Source: Acidobacteriaceae bacterium (GTDB taxonomy: Bacteria; Acidobacteriota; Terriglobia; Terriglobales; Acidobacteriaceae). From it: a stretch of 64,000 nucleotides of DNA. The first letter of the stretch is position 1; each line of letters starts with the position of its first letter. Where the stretch lies: NCBI GenBank assembly GCA_027452245.1, contig DAIDGW010000090.1, positions 19,053-83,052 on the forward strand. Direction: 5' to 3'. Under the pieces are notes generated by a model. That model was not told the origin of the DNA. It did not search any database and saw only the letters and a list, made by a program, of their open reading frames with translations. The position numbers and the translations under genes are program-made. This document shows, in pieces, positions 22,086-31,626 of the stretch.

Positions 22086-22109
22086 GACGCGGGCCGTAAT
22101 GCCCGCGTC
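22086..22109 (+). terminator. hairpin between dnaK and dnaJ
   Basis: A perfect 9-bp stem GACGCGGGC/GCCCGCGTC with a 6-base loop, followed by ATGCTTTTG. The weak T-run suggests partial termination or mRNA-end stabilisation, giving more DnaK than DnaJ (inference). Confidence 0.55.
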
Positions 22110-22188
22110 ATGCTTTTGTCCTAACCGCAAAGATTGGTTTCCCCCTTTAAGATCTGACAGAATTGTAGAAACCACGCGCATCAGAGAA

Positions 22189-23430
22189 ATGGCGACGACG
22201 ACCAAAAAAGATTATTACGAAACGCTGGGGGTGAAGAAGGGTGCCTCGGCGGAGGAGATTCGCAAGGCGTTTCGTAAGCTGGCGCGCAAGTACCATCCAG
22301 ACGTCAATCCCGGGGACAAGGCGGCCGAAGAGAAGTTCAAGGGGATTTCCGAAGCTAACGATGTCCTGAGCGATCCCAAGAAGCGCAAAATATACGACCA
22401 GATCGGCTTCTATTCCGACAACATCGATCCGGCGGCGGCGGAAGCTTACGCGCGGGGCGGAGCGACGGGCGCGGGCGGTTTTGGCGGATTTCCTGGGGGG
22501 GGCCCGGGACAAGGTGGGCAGGGCGTTCACTTCGATTTTGGCGGATTCGATTTCTCTGATTTGTTCGAGAACGCCGGACGGGGCCAGCAAACGGGTCGAA
22601 CCCCGGGCGGCGGAGGAGGGTTTCGTGACATCTTCTCGGGAATCTTCGGCGGAGGGCGCGGTGCGGCCGCATCTGAAATGGCCCCGGAGGCCGGTACCGA
22701 ACTGGAGTACCAAGTCAACGTGCCTTTTTGGACGGCCATTCGTGGCGGGGTGATGCGGCTGAATATCCAGCGCCAGGACGTGTGCTCGCAGTGCCACGGG
22801 TCGGGATTTCTCGAAGCTCCGGGGAAATGCCCTGAGTGCAACGGTACAGGGCAGGTGACCCAGACCGGCGGGCGTATGAAGTTCAATGTCACGTGTCCGC
22901 GCTGCCATGGAACGGGAAAGAATGTGACGGTCTGTCCAACGTGCCATGGCCAAGGCACGGTTTCACGGACCGAACCGCTGGAAGTTCGCATCAAAGGTGG
23001 AACGCGGGATGGGCAGCGTATCCGGCTCGCTGGAAAAGGTAATGCGGGCGCCCGCGGAGCGGCGCCAGGCGATCTTTATGTGATCATCCGAACCGAGCCG
23101 CATCCGCTATTCCGACGCGATGGCGACGACATCTACCTGACGGTTCCCGTGAACGCTACGGAAGCGGCTCTAGGAGCCAAGATTGAAGTACCCACGATCG
23201 ACGGACGGGCGCTGCTGAAGATTCCCCCAGGGACGCAGAGCGGCCAGAAACTGCGCCTGCGCGAAAAGGGCGTGCCTTCGGCGACCAAGGACGGTATGCG
23301 CGGAGACGAGATCGTCGAGATTACGGTGCACGTTCCCATGCCGCGGGACGAGCGTACCAAGGAACTGCTGCGGGAATTGGCCAAACTGAATCCGGAAGAT
23401 CCGCGATCGGAACTGTGGAGCAAGGTGTAG
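22189..23430 (+). CDS. dnaJ: co-chaperone DnaJ (Hsp40)
   Basis: The start is set at ATG 22189 ([18 protein letters not shown]), giving 413 residues; the track ORF begins upstream in non-conserved sequence. The J domain carries the HPD motif in [11 protein letters not shown] long Gly/Phe-rich linker follows, then four zinc-binding CxxCxGxG repeats ([32 protein letters not shown]) and the C-terminal substrate-binding folds. It acts with DnaK by stimulating ATP hydrolysis. It lies 180 bases after dnaK with a hairpin between. Confidence 0.97.
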   Translation: MATTTKKDYYETLGVKKGASAEEIRKAFRKLARKYHPDVNPGDKAAEEKFKGISEANDVLSDPKKRKIYDQIGFYSDNIDPAAAEAYARGGATGAGGFGGFPGGGPGQGGQGVHFDFGGFDFSDLFENAGRGQQTGRTPGGGGGFRDIFSGIFGGGRGAAASEMAPEAGTELEYQVNVPFWTAIRGGVMRLNIQRQDVCSQCHGSGFLEAPGKCPECNGTGQVTQTGGRMKFNVTCPRCHGTGKNVTVCPTCHGQGTVSRTEPLEVRIKGGTRDGQRIRLAGKGNAGARGAAPGDLYVIIRTEPHPLFRRDGDDIYLTVPVNATEAALGAKIEVPTIDGRALLKIPPGTQSGQKLRLREKGVPSATKDGMRGDEIVEITVHVPMPRDERTKELLRELAKLNPEDPRSELWSKV

Positions 23431-23628
23431 GCGATGCGTATCGGCGGCAGTGGCTCTCCCGGCATTACCTCCGTGCCACGTCTCCCGCTTACAAAAACTT
23501 TCGGCAAAAGCGAAAATCTTCTTGCATCTCCTGAAAATTTCCGTAATCTCACAATTGCGAACTAACTTTGCCGAAATGTCCGAGCAATCGCAGTAGCCCG
23601 GAAGCCGCGAGAATTCAAGGGAGACGCG

Positions 23629-25068
23629 GTGGTGAGAGTGAGTCGCTTGAGGAGGCAGCCATCGAAATTGGCCACCGCTAGCGCGCTGCAACGAGAAAAT
23701 CCCCGTAACCTCGCCCCCTTACCCAACCGGAAAAAATTCGTTCGCCTCACGCTGTGGCCTCTGGTCGCCGCCACGTTCTTTATGGTGTCGGGTGGAACTT
23801 ATGGCACGGAAGATATCGTGCACGGCGCCGGCTACGGGCGCGCGATTCTCATCCTGCTGCTCACGCCTTTGCTTTGGAGTCTGCCGACCGCTTTCATGAT
23901 CGGAGAGCTTTCGAGCGCGCTACCCTTTGAAGGCGGATATTACGCCTGGGTGCGCCGGGCGATGGGCAATTTCTGGGGATTTCAGGAGGCATGGCTCTCG
24001 CTAGTCGCGTCGATTTTCGATATGGCGATCTATCCCACGCTCTTCGTAGCCTACCTTACCCGCATGTTCCCCTGGTTTGAGGTGAATAACCGGGGATGGT
24101 GGGTCGCGCTGGCCGTGGTCGTCGCCTGTGCGCTGCTGAATATCGGGGGCGTCAAGGTGGTCTCGACGACGTCACTGTGGCTGTTCTTCGCACTATCGGC
24201 GCCGTTCGTCGCGATTGTGCTGATCGCGCCGTTCAAGATGGGAGCGCTCGCCAATGCGGTCACCAAACCGACGACTTCGACGGTCGACATTCTGGGCGGA
24301 CTACTCATCTGCATGTGGAACTACATGGGATGGGACAACGCTTCCACGATCGCGACCGAAGTGGAGCGTCCGCAGCGTACCTATCCCCGAGCGATGCTGG
24401 CGGCAGTGGTCATCGTCGCGTTGAGTTATGTGCTGCCGTTCGCGGCTATGTGGATGACCGGACTGAAAGCGACGGCGTGGGAAACGGGATCGTGGGCCGA
24501 TATCGCCGGGTTGATTGGCGGACCGTTGCTCCGCGTCGGAGTGGTGGTCGGGGGCATGATCAGCGGTTTCGGCATGTTCAACGCCCTGGTGATGAGCTAT
24601 TCACGCCTGCCGCTGGCGATGGCACAGGATGGCATGCTGCCCAAGGTGTTCGGCAAGCTGCAACCGAAATCGAAAGCTCCCTGGGTGGCGATTATCGCAT
24701 TGGCGATCTGCTGGGCGCTATGTCTTGGTTTGGGCTTTGCCCGGCTGGTGACACTCGATATTCTTCTTTACGGCGCGAGCCTGACGCTGGAGTTTGTTGC
24801 CCTGATTGTTCTGCGCTTCCGCGAGCCAGGACTGAAGCGTCCATTCAAGGTACCGGGTGGATTGGCGGGAGCCATCGCCATCGGTGTTCCCCCCGTCATG
24901 CTACTCGCGTTTTCCGTGATCCGTAGCGAGCATGAATCGGTGTTAGGGATGAGTTCCCTCGCCTTCGGGATGATCCTGATTGCAGCGGGCGTAATAGCAT
25001 ACTTCGCGAATCATGCATTGAAGCCAGCCGGCTGGACTGCGACCGAAAAGCCAGAACCAGTGGCTTAG
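23629..25068 (+). CDS. APC-superfamily amino acid or polyamine transporter
   Basis: A 479-residue permease with about 12 hydrophobic segments. The first half of the family fold starts at LWPLVAATFFMVSGGTYG, where the broken helix 1 binds substrate; SALPFEGGYYAWVRRAMG and WNYMGWDNASTIATEVE are typical APC motifs. GTG at 23629 has AAGGGAGA upstream with fitting spacing. It sits between dnaJ and hspR, so it may be transcribed through from the heat-shock genes, but nothing in the protein links it to stress. The substrate is unknown. Confidence 0.9.
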   Translation: MVRVSRLRRQPSKLATASALQRENPRNLAPLPNRKKFVRLTLWPLVAATFFMVSGGTYGTEDIVHGAGYGRAILILLLTPLLWSLPTAFMIGELSSALPFEGGYYAWVRRAMGNFWGFQEAWLSLVASIFDMAIYPTLFVAYLTRMFPWFEVNNRGWWVALAVVVACALLNIGGVKVVSTTSLWLFFALSAPFVAIVLIAPFKMGALANAVTKPTTSTVDILGGLLICMWNYMGWDNASTIATEVERPQRTYPRAMLAAVVIVALSYVLPFAAMWMTGLKATAWETGSWADIAGLIGGPLLRVGVVVGGMISGFGMFNALVMSYSRLPLAMAQDGMLPKVFGKLQPKSKAPWVAIIALAICWALCLGLGFARLVTLDILLYGASLTLEFVALIVLRFREPGLKRPFKVPGGLAGAIAIGVPPVMLLAFSVIRSEHESVLGMSSLAFGMILIAAGVIAYFANHALKPAGWTATEKPEPVA

Positions 25069-25248
25069 ACTGATTCTCCTCTTGAGCAAAGCGGATTTCA
25101 GTTGGCGGAGATCTGCGGCGAGATGGAGCTTGCGGCAACGACAACAGCGCATCTGATCAAAAGCGATCATTCGAATGTCGCCAACGCTTAGCCTTTGCGG
25201 CTACGCTCAGGAACACACCTTAGCTGGGAGTGTTGTAAACTTCCCACA

Positions 25249-25650
25249 ATGACGAAGCGGAAATCCAAAGGTGCTTATATGATCTCCGCTGTTGCGGAGA
25301 TGTATGGTATCCATCCGCAGACGCTCCGGCTCTATGAGCGCGAGGGGTTGCTGAAGCCGTCGCGAACCGAAGGCAATACCCGCCTCTATACCGATGAAGA
25401 CCTGCAGCGCCTGGAGTTCATTTTGTCGCTGGCGCGCGATTTGGGCGTGAATATCAGCGGAATGGCCATCATCCTGCAAATGCGCGAGCGCATGGAAGAG
25501 ATGCAGCGCCAGATCCAGGAATTCGTGCAGTACATCCAGCAGGAGGTGCTCACGAGGGCGACTGCGGCGGCCGATCCGGCCAAAGGCGCGATTGTGCCGG
25601 TGAGAAGGCCGATCGTGTCGCCGAACATGGCGTCGAACAAAAAGCGCTGA
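25249..25650 (+). CDS. hspR: HspR-type MerR-family heat-shock repressor
   Basis: The start at ATG 25249 gives 133 residues. The N-terminal winged helix (MISAVAEMYGIHPQTLRLYEREGLLKPSRTEGNTRLYT) is very close to HspR of actinobacteria, including IHPQTLRLYE and SRTEGNTRLY. The dimerisation coiled coil follows (LQMRERMEEMQRQIQEFVQYI). HspR represses chaperone genes by binding HAIR elements, with DnaK as co-repressor. A HAIR-type site lies on the dnaK promoter 5.2 kb upstream in the same orientation. It is separated from dnaJ by an APC transporter gene. Confidence 0.85.
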   Translation: MTKRKSKGAYMISAVAEMYGIHPQTLRLYEREGLLKPSRTEGNTRLYTDEDLQRLEFILSLARDLGVNISGMAIILQMRERMEEMQRQIQEFVQYIQQEVLTRATAAADPAKGAIVPVRRPIVSPNMASNKKR

Positions 25651-25800
25651 AGCGATCCGATAGAACTGTTGCAACGAACCCCGGAGAAGGTCCGGTGGAG
25701 GATGCGAACTCGGCATCGTTGCGTAGCAGCGAACTTCACGCCTTGGCGAGAGTGCGGCTCTCGCGCAGAATGCAGATCCCGAGGGTATGATCGAAGCGCA

Positions 25801-26793
25801 ATGCTTCCGTTCAAGCTCATCTACAGCGACGCGTACTACCTTCCCATCGGACAGCATGTTTTTCCGGCCGAGAAATATAAGCGCATTCATGATCGACTGA
25901 TTGAGACCGGAGTTGCTGAGGCCAGCGATTTTCTGGAACCAAATTCCGCGTCCGATCAGGACATCCTGCTGGTGCACAAGCCTGATTATGTCCAAAAGCT
26001 AAAAACCGGGACGCTCACCCCTCGCGAAGAGATGCAGATGGAGATTCCTTACTCGCGCGACCTAGTCGATGCTTTTTGGCTGGCGGCGGGCGGTTCGATC
26101 CTTGCAGCCGATCGCGCGCTGAATGATGGAATTGCCATCAGCATCGGCGGAGGTTTTCACCATGCGTTTCCCGATCATGGCGAAGGCTTTTGCATGATTC
26201 ACGATGTTGCGGTGGCAATTCGCCGCATGCAACGCGATGACAAGATCCGCACAGCCCTGACCGTCGATTGCGACGTGCATCAGGGAAACGGCACGGCCGC
26301 GATCTTTGCGGGAACGCGCGTGCCGTCTGCGCCGCTGCCGTCGAGCAGCGCTCCTACAGTCTCGGCTCCGGGGTCAGGACGCATGCGCAATGCGCATGCT
26401 GGCGAAGTCTTTACGATATCGCTGCACCAGCACAACAACTATCCGATGCACAAGCCGATGTCCTCGATAGACGTCGACCTGCCGGACGGCATTGGAGACG
26501 ACGACTACCTGGCATGGCTGGACAACGCGCTCAGTTCTGGACTCCGGCAGTTTGAGCCCGATCTCATCTGCTACATCGCCGGCGCGGACCCTTATCGCGA
26601 AGATCAACTGGGCGGATTGGATCTAACGATCGAAGGGTTGAAGAAGCGGGACGAGTTGGTGTTTCGTGTTGCCCGCACGCGCGGCATTCCGGTGATGGTG
26701 ACATACGCCGGTGGCTATGCCCGTAATGTGGAAGATACGGTCTCGATTCACTCGAATACTGTGATTGTCGCCAAAGAGGTTTTCACCGGCTGA
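25801..26793 (+). CDS. histone-deacetylase-family amidohydrolase (AcuC/HDAC-like) with in-frame insert
   Basis: Taken from ATG 25801 (MLPFKLIYSDAYYLPIG), 330 residues. It is a zinc-dependent deacetylase fold: GGFHHAFPDHGEGFC, the metal ligands in DCDVHQGNGTA and the second Asp in AGADPYREDQLGGL are all present. In bacteria such enzymes remove acyl groups from acetoin-related proteins, polyamines or lysines; the substrate here is unknown. Between IFAG and EVFTISLHQ there are about 30 residues of Ser/Pro/Ala-rich sequence that homologues of this type lack to my knowledge. The insert lies beside the active-site strand, so activity should not be assumed. Confidence 0.85.
   Translation: MLPFKLIYSDAYYLPIGQHVFPAEKYKRIHDRLIETGVAEASDFLEPNSASDQDILLVHKPDYVQKLKTGTLTPREEMQMEIPYSRDLVDAFWLAAGGSILAADRALNDGIAISIGGGFHHAFPDHGEGFCMIHDVAVAIRRMQRDDKIRTALTVDCDVHQGNGTAAIFAGTRVPSAPLPSSSAPTVSAPGSGRMRNAHAGEVFTISLHQHNNYPMHKPMSSIDVDLPDGIGDDDYLAWLDNALSSGLRQFEPDLICYIAGADPYREDQLGGLDLTIEGLKKRDELVFRVARTRGIPVMVTYAGGYARNVEDTVSIHSNTVIVAKEVFTG
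26314..26403 (+). repeat. 90-bp in-frame insert with a 19-bp palindrome in the deacetylase gene
   Basis: These 30 codons interrupt the conserved strand order after IFAG. They end in a perfect palindrome, GCATGCGCA-A-TGCGCATGC (26381-26399). The composition (TRVPSAPLPSSSAPTV) differs from the surrounding protein. It looks like insertion of a small repeat element that kept the frame, or a locally expanded loop. Boundaries are approximate. Confidence 0.45.
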
Positions 26794-26906
26794 GGGCTTG
26801 GCCAGGGGGAAGGTGCGGTTACACAACTCCCCTAATCCGGCGGGGTTTACAGTCGTGATATCCATATTCAACGAAAGGGAAAGTATTCTCTTATTTGAGG
26901 CGAGCG

Positions 26907-28721
26907 ATGAAAACGTGTATGCAACGATGGTCTTGGGCTTTGATGATGGCGATTGCAGTGTTTTTGCAAGGCGGCCGTTTGCTGGCGCAGGACGATCAGA
27001 ATTCCGACAATGGCGCGCCGAGTGCGGAGGTTCAAAACTCGTTGCCGAATGCCGATGGGCAAGATCAGCCAGATCAAGCGGATCAGAATAGCGATCAGGA
27101 TCCGCCGGGGCGGGTGGCGGATCTCAACTATTCGCAGGGATCGATCTCGTATCGACCAGCGAATCAGGACGAGTGGATCAGCGGAGTGCCGAACGGTCCC
27201 TTAGTGACCGGAGACGATCTGTGGGCGGACGAAAGTTCCCGGGCCGAAGTACACATCGGCTCGACCGCAATCCGTATCGGATCAAAGACTGGAATCACTT
27301 TTCTCAATCTGGATGACCACACGACCCAGATCCGATTGGCGCAAGGCAAGATGATCCTGCGCGTGCGCCATGTCGATGACGACGATGCTTATGAGGTCGA
27401 TACGCCAAACTTGGCGTTCACTATCTTGCAACCGGGAGAGTACCGGTTTGATGTGGGTGAAGACGCTGCGAAGACCACCATTACGGTTTGGAGTGGCCGT
27501 GGGCGTGCGGTCGGAGGTGGCTCGTCGTACACGGTAGTGGCGCAGCAGTCGGCCGTATTCACCGGAACAGACAGCCTCAATTACGAACTGGATCAGGTTC
27601 CAGATCCTGACGACTTCGACATCTGGGCCTTCGATCGTGACAAGCACGAAGACAACTCAGAATCAGCGAATTATGTTTCCCGCGAGATGACCGGATACGA
27701 AGATCTCGACGAGTACGGCGACTGGAGCTATGTGGCGGGTTATGGTCCATGTTGGAGGCCGTATATGGTCGGTGCAGGCTGGGCCCCGTACCGCGTGGGA
27801 CGATGGGCGTTCGTTGCTCCATGGGGATGGACCTGGGTCGGGGGTGAACCTTGGGGCTTCGCGCCTTACCACTACGGACGCTGGGCATTTGTCGGAGGCG
27901 GATGGTTCTGGGTCCCGGGACCGGCTGTAGTGCGCCCTGTTTGGGCACCGGCGCTAGTGGCATGGGTTGGTGGTCCGGGGTTCCGTGTCGGAGTGGGTGC
28001 CGGAGTAGGGTGGTTTCCGCTGGCTCCGGGCGAAGTCTATATTCCCGCCTATCGGGTAAGCCGGGCCTACGTAAACAACGTCAACGTGACGAATACCAAC
28101 GTTAGCGCGACGCGGATCACCAATGTTTACAACACCACGGTGATCGATCGCAACACCACCGTGAATCGAGTTGCGTACGTAAATGAGCATGTGAATGGAG
28201 GAGTGACAGTTGTATCGCATGACACGTTCGTGAATGCGCGTCCGGTAGCTCAGAACGTTGTGCACGTCGATCAGCGGCAATTGCAAGCAGCGGCGCCAAC
28301 GACGCGTTTTTCCCCGGCTCAACCGGTGCGCGCGAGTGTTCTGGGGGGCGAACATCCGGCCGCAGTAAAGCCGCCGGCATCGGTGATCAATCGTCAGGTG
28401 GTTGCTGAAAGAATGCCCCCGCGGGCCTTCTCGCAAGGCGGAAGTGGGGGGAACCAGACCGTCCGAGTAGAGACTGGGCCCACCCGTCCGGCGCCGGTCC
28501 AGGACGGAGCACATCCGTTGGCGCGGCTGCCTCAGGGTCAACAGCGGGAAGAAGCGCAGAACGTGCGAGTGCGACCAGCGCCTCCGGTGCAATCGAATCC
28601 GCAGCAGGAGCAACAAAAGGCGCAGAAGTTCCGCAAGTGGCAGCAAAAGCGCCAGCCTGCGAGTCGCCAGCAGCGTTCGAGTCCGGCACCACGCGGAGGA
28701 GGCGGATATAGAGGACATTGA
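26907..28721 (+). CDS. exported FecR/DUF6600 tryptophan-rich protein (paralogue 1)
   Basis: The start at ATG 26907 has GAGGCG just upstream; 604 residues. A signal peptide (to about residue 28, LLAQ-DDQ) is followed by an acidic Asn/Asp/Gln linker. A FecR-like beta domain spans about 70-190 (VNTPNL-type IQLAQGKMILRVRHV). Then comes a Trp/Gly/Tyr-rich DUF6600 stretch with repeated YGRWAF, GWTWVGGEPWGFAPYHYGRW and WVPGPAVVRPVW units. The C-terminal 200 residues are Pro/Gln/Arg-rich and low complexity. It is probably periplasmic or surface-associated; molecular function is unknown. A paralogue lies at 32391 in the same orientation. Confidence 0.85.
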   Translation: MKTCMQRWSWALMMAIAVFLQGGRLLAQDDQNSDNGAPSAEVQNSLPNADGQDQPDQADQNSDQDPPGRVADLNYSQGSISYRPANQDEWISGVPNGPLVTGDDLWADESSRAEVHIGSTAIRIGSKTGITFLNLDDHTTQIRLAQGKMILRVRHVDDDDAYEVDTPNLAFTILQPGEYRFDVGEDAAKTTITVWSGRGRAVGGGSSYTVVAQQSAVFTGTDSLNYELDQVPDPDDFDIWAFDRDKHEDNSESANYVSREMTGYEDLDEYGDWSYVAGYGPCWRPYMVGAGWAPYRVGRWAFVAPWGWTWVGGEPWGFAPYHYGRWAFVGGGWFWVPGPAVVRPVWAPALVAWVGGPGFRVGVGAGVGWFPLAPGEVYIPAYRVSRAYVNNVNVTNTNVSATRITNVYNTTVIDRNTTVNRVAYVNEHVNGGVTVVSHDTFVNARPVAQNVVHVDQRQLQAAAPTTRFSPAQPVRASVLGGEHPAAVKPPASVINRQVVAERMPPRAFSQGGSGGNQTVRVETGPTRPAPVQDGAHPLARLPQGQQREEAQNVRVRPAPPVQSNPQQEQQKAQKFRKWQQKRQPASRQQRSSPAPRGGGGYRGH

Positions 28722-28808
28722 TGGTGTAATAACGTGATGGACTTATCTAACTTCACAATTCCTCGCCGGTGGGCAGTTTCGCTGCTTCCGGCGTAATCTT
28801 TTTTAAAT

Positions 28809-30149
28809 ATGGATGTGATCGACAAGGCGAGACGAGCGGGAATCAACTGGTTGGATCTACTTTGGCTGGGCTTTCTTGCTGGCCTGGCATTTCTTCCGCC
28901 GGTCACGGAATATCACAAACTGGCGATCCTGCTGGTTTTTGGTGCCCTGCAGTTGACAGAAGGCTGGATCGTTTCGAAACTGCCAAAGCGTGGCACCTCC
29001 TATGTGGTCGTTCTGAAGATTGTGCTGGCCATGCTGCTGCTCGACCACACGGGCGAGGTCAGCATAAATAGTACATATTGGCCAATCTACTTTCTGCCGA
29101 TCATGACCGCGGCCGAGTATTTCGGGCCATGGCCGACGCTGGCCTGGACGGCTCTGGCCGCGACCAGTTACTGCTCCTATCTCATTCCCGCGTTGCAGGA
29201 ATATGAAATTACTGCGGAAGCGTATGAGTTGCTGGCCATCCGGGTGCTGTTCTTTTTCCTGGCTGCGATGGTGGTGAATCGCTTTGTGGTCGAGATCCGC
29301 CGGCAGACACGAAAATACCAGCAACTGGCGGAAACACTGGCGGAAACCAATCTGAAGCTGGAGCAGGCGCAGGCCGAAGCACGGCGTTCCGAACGACTGG
29401 CGGCCTTAGGACAGCTTTCGGCTGGGCTCGCGCACGAGATACGCAACCCGCTAGGAGTGATCAAAGGTTCGGCGGAGATGTTGGGCCAGAAGCTTGGCCA
29501 ATCGGATCCGCTCGCCACCGAGTTGGCCGGATACATTTCGAGTGAGACAAACCGGCTCAGCGATCTGGTTACTCGCTTTCTAAACTTTGCGCGACCGTTG
29601 CAGGCCGATTTGATTCCGCAAAGCCTTATCGTGGTGCTCGATCGCGCGCTTAGCGATGTAGCCAGCGTGCGAAAGGATCTGCCCGTACAGGTCGAGAAAC
29701 ATTACGATGAGAATCTTCCGGACGTTCCGCTCGACGAAAGTCTGAGCGAGCAGGCCTTCGTCAACATCGTGCAAAATGCCTATGACGCGATGGGACCTGC
29801 AGGCGGCAGGCTGCAGGTGAGGGCGGAGCGGACGCAATCCGACGGAATAGATGGAATTCAGGTGCAGATTTGCGATTCCGGCCCGGGCATCGCTCCGGAA
29901 CTGCGCGAGCAGATCTTCAATCCATTTGTGACGACGAAGAAGACCGGCGTCGGCCTGGGATTGTCGATCGTGTCGAAGATCATGGACGGACATCACGGCT
30001 TCATTCGGGTGCAGCTGCGAGCGGAAGGCGATGCCCAGACGGGAGCATGCTTTGTGATGTTTTTTCCGGCCGCGAACGAAGATTCCACCAACCGAATGGT
30101 CGCCCCATTGATTGCTTCCGGTTCGGCAGGTATGAGGGATAGGTTATAG
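28809..30149 (+). CDS. membrane sensor histidine kinase (NtrB/ZraS-like)
   Basis: 446 residues. The N-terminal 155 residues contain about five or six hydrophobic segments without a large periplasmic loop, so sensing is probably within or near the membrane. A short coiled coil (ETLAETNLKLEQAQAEARR) leads to the HisKA domain with phosphoacceptor His209 in LAHEIRNPLGVIKGSAE. The ATPase domain has N-box VNIVQNAYDAM and the G-boxes DSGPGI and GVGLGLSIV. The cognate regulator starts 3 bases after the stop, so they form one operon. It lies downstream of the DUF6600 gene. Confidence 0.95.
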   Translation: MDVIDKARRAGINWLDLLWLGFLAGLAFLPPVTEYHKLAILLVFGALQLTEGWIVSKLPKRGTSYVVVLKIVLAMLLLDHTGEVSINSTYWPIYFLPIMTAAEYFGPWPTLAWTALAATSYCSYLIPALQEYEITAEAYELLAIRVLFFFLAAMVVNRFVVEIRRQTRKYQQLAETLAETNLKLEQAQAEARRSERLAALGQLSAGLAHEIRNPLGVIKGSAEMLGQKLGQSDPLATELAGYISSETNRLSDLVTRFLNFARPLQADLIPQSLIVVLDRALSDVASVRKDLPVQVEKHYDENLPDVPLDESLSEQAFVNIVQNAYDAMGPAGGRLQVRAERTQSDGIDGIQVQICDSGPGIAPELREQIFNPFVTTKKTGVGLGLSIVSKIMDGHHGFIRVQLRAEGDAQTGACFVMFFPAANEDSTNRMVAPLIASGSAGMRDRL

Positions 30150-30152
30150 GGA

Positions 30153-31523
30153 ATGCCAACAATTCTCATTGTCGAAGATGAAGCGAAGATGCGGCGGTTG
30201 CTGGAATTGAACCTTAACGAGGATGGCCTGACCACGCTGTCGGCCGGCGATGCGGAAGCCGGATTGAAGTTGCTGGCGCAAAATCCTGTGAACCTGGTTG
30301 TTACCGACCTGAAACTGCCGGGCATAAATGGCCTGGAATTCCTGCAAGCCGTTAAGCGGCAAAATGCGGGGATGCCGGTAGTCGTGATGACGGCATTCGG
30401 CAGCGTGGAAACGGCGGTGGAAGCGATGAAAGCGGGCGCCAGTGACTATGTGTTGAAACCATTTTCGCTGACCGAGATGCGGATGGTTATCCACAAGGAG
30501 TTGGATGTCCACAGGCTGCGGGAAGAGAATCGCTCGCTGCGCGAAGCGCTGGGGAAAAAATATTCGCATCCGAATATTGTCGCCAGCAGCCCGAAGATGC
30601 AGGAAGTGCTGGCGACGGTGGAGCGGGTGGCTCCGACAAACTCCACTGTTCTGCTGGGCGGCGAGAGCGGAGTGGGGAAAGACCTGATCGCGCGTGCCAT
30701 TCATGAAAAATCCCGGCGCGCTTCCGGACCGTTCGTGAAGATCAACAGCACGGCGATCCCCGAGAATTTGCTGGAAAGCGAACTCTTCGGATACGAAAAA
30801 GGCGCATTCACGGGAGCGGCTGCAAGCAAGCCCGGGAAATTCGAACTGGCGGATAAAGGTACGTTATTTCTGGACGAGATTGGAGACGTGCCTGCGGCAA
30901 CACAAGTGAAACTGCTGCGGGTGCTACAAGAGCGCGAATTTGATCGGCTCGGCGGGACCAGGACCATCAAAGTCGATGTGCGCCTGGTTGCCGCGACCAA
31001 TCGAGATCTGAGGGCCGCGCTTGAAGAAGGTACGTTCCGCGAAGATTTGTATTACCGGTTGAATGTTGTGCCGATCGATATTGCCCCTCTGCGCGAACGG
31101 AAAGAAGACATTCCCGAACTGGCCAGACTCTTCATGTCGCGCTTCTGTTCGGATTCTAACAAGCCGGTCGAGAGCATCAGCCGGGAGGCGATGCAGGTGC
31201 TGGTGAATTATCACTGGCCGGGTAATGTGCGGGAGTTGCAGAACATCATGGAGCGCGCCTGCGCTTTGGCCAAAGGTCCAGTGCTGGAAGCCGCCGACAT
31301 ACACATCGATGTGCGTCCGGCAAAGACGGAGAATGGCGGGAATCATTTCCTGCCAGAAGGTCTGACACTCGAGCAGTGGGAAGACGAGATGATCCGCGAA
31401 GCGCTGAAGCGCGCGAGCGGCAACAAGAGCCAGGCCGCACGCCTGCTGGGACTTTCACGAAACGCGCTCCGCTATCGCTTGTCGAAAATCGGCATTTCGG
31501 ATGAAGGCGAGAAGGAAGCTTAG
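30153..31523 (+). CDS. NtrC-family sigma-54-dependent response regulator
   Basis: 456 residues in three domains. The receiver has Asp52 in NLVVTDLKLPG. The AAA+ domain (about 140-370) has Walker A GGESGVGKDLIARAIH, the sigma-54 contact GAFTGA and Walker B LFLDEIGD. The Fis-type helix-turn-helix reads GNKSQAARLLGLSRNALRYRL. It is translated right after the histidine kinase. Its targets are unknown; the flanking DUF6600 and DUF2780 genes are candidates by position only. Confidence 0.96.
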   Translation: MPTILIVEDEAKMRRLLELNLNEDGLTTLSAGDAEAGLKLLAQNPVNLVVTDLKLPGINGLEFLQAVKRQNAGMPVVVMTAFGSVETAVEAMKAGASDYVLKPFSLTEMRMVIHKELDVHRLREENRSLREALGKKYSHPNIVASSPKMQEVLATVERVAPTNSTVLLGGESGVGKDLIARAIHEKSRRASGPFVKINSTAIPENLLESELFGYEKGAFTGAAASKPGKFELADKGTLFLDEIGDVPAATQVKLLRVLQEREFDRLGGTRTIKVDVRLVAATNRDLRAALEEGTFREDLYYRLNVVPIDIAPLRERKEDIPELARLFMSRFCSDSNKPVESISREAMQVLVNYHWPGNVRELQNIMERACALAKGPVLEAADIHIDVRPAKTENGGNHFLPEGLTLEQWEDEMIREALKRASGNKSQAARLLGLSRNALRYRLSKIGISDEGEKEA

Positions 31524-31626
31524 GCGCTTCCTGTAATCGGGACGAGAAGGCTCCGGACAACGGGCACAAGCCAAAAATTACTTCTTGGATTGCGATACTA
31601 TTTAGTGCACAAATGGGGGACTGAAT

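Noticed and set aside
24096-24926. 276-residue plus-strand ORF
   Set aside because: Out-of-frame shadow of the APC transporter; composition is Arg/Gly-rich noise.
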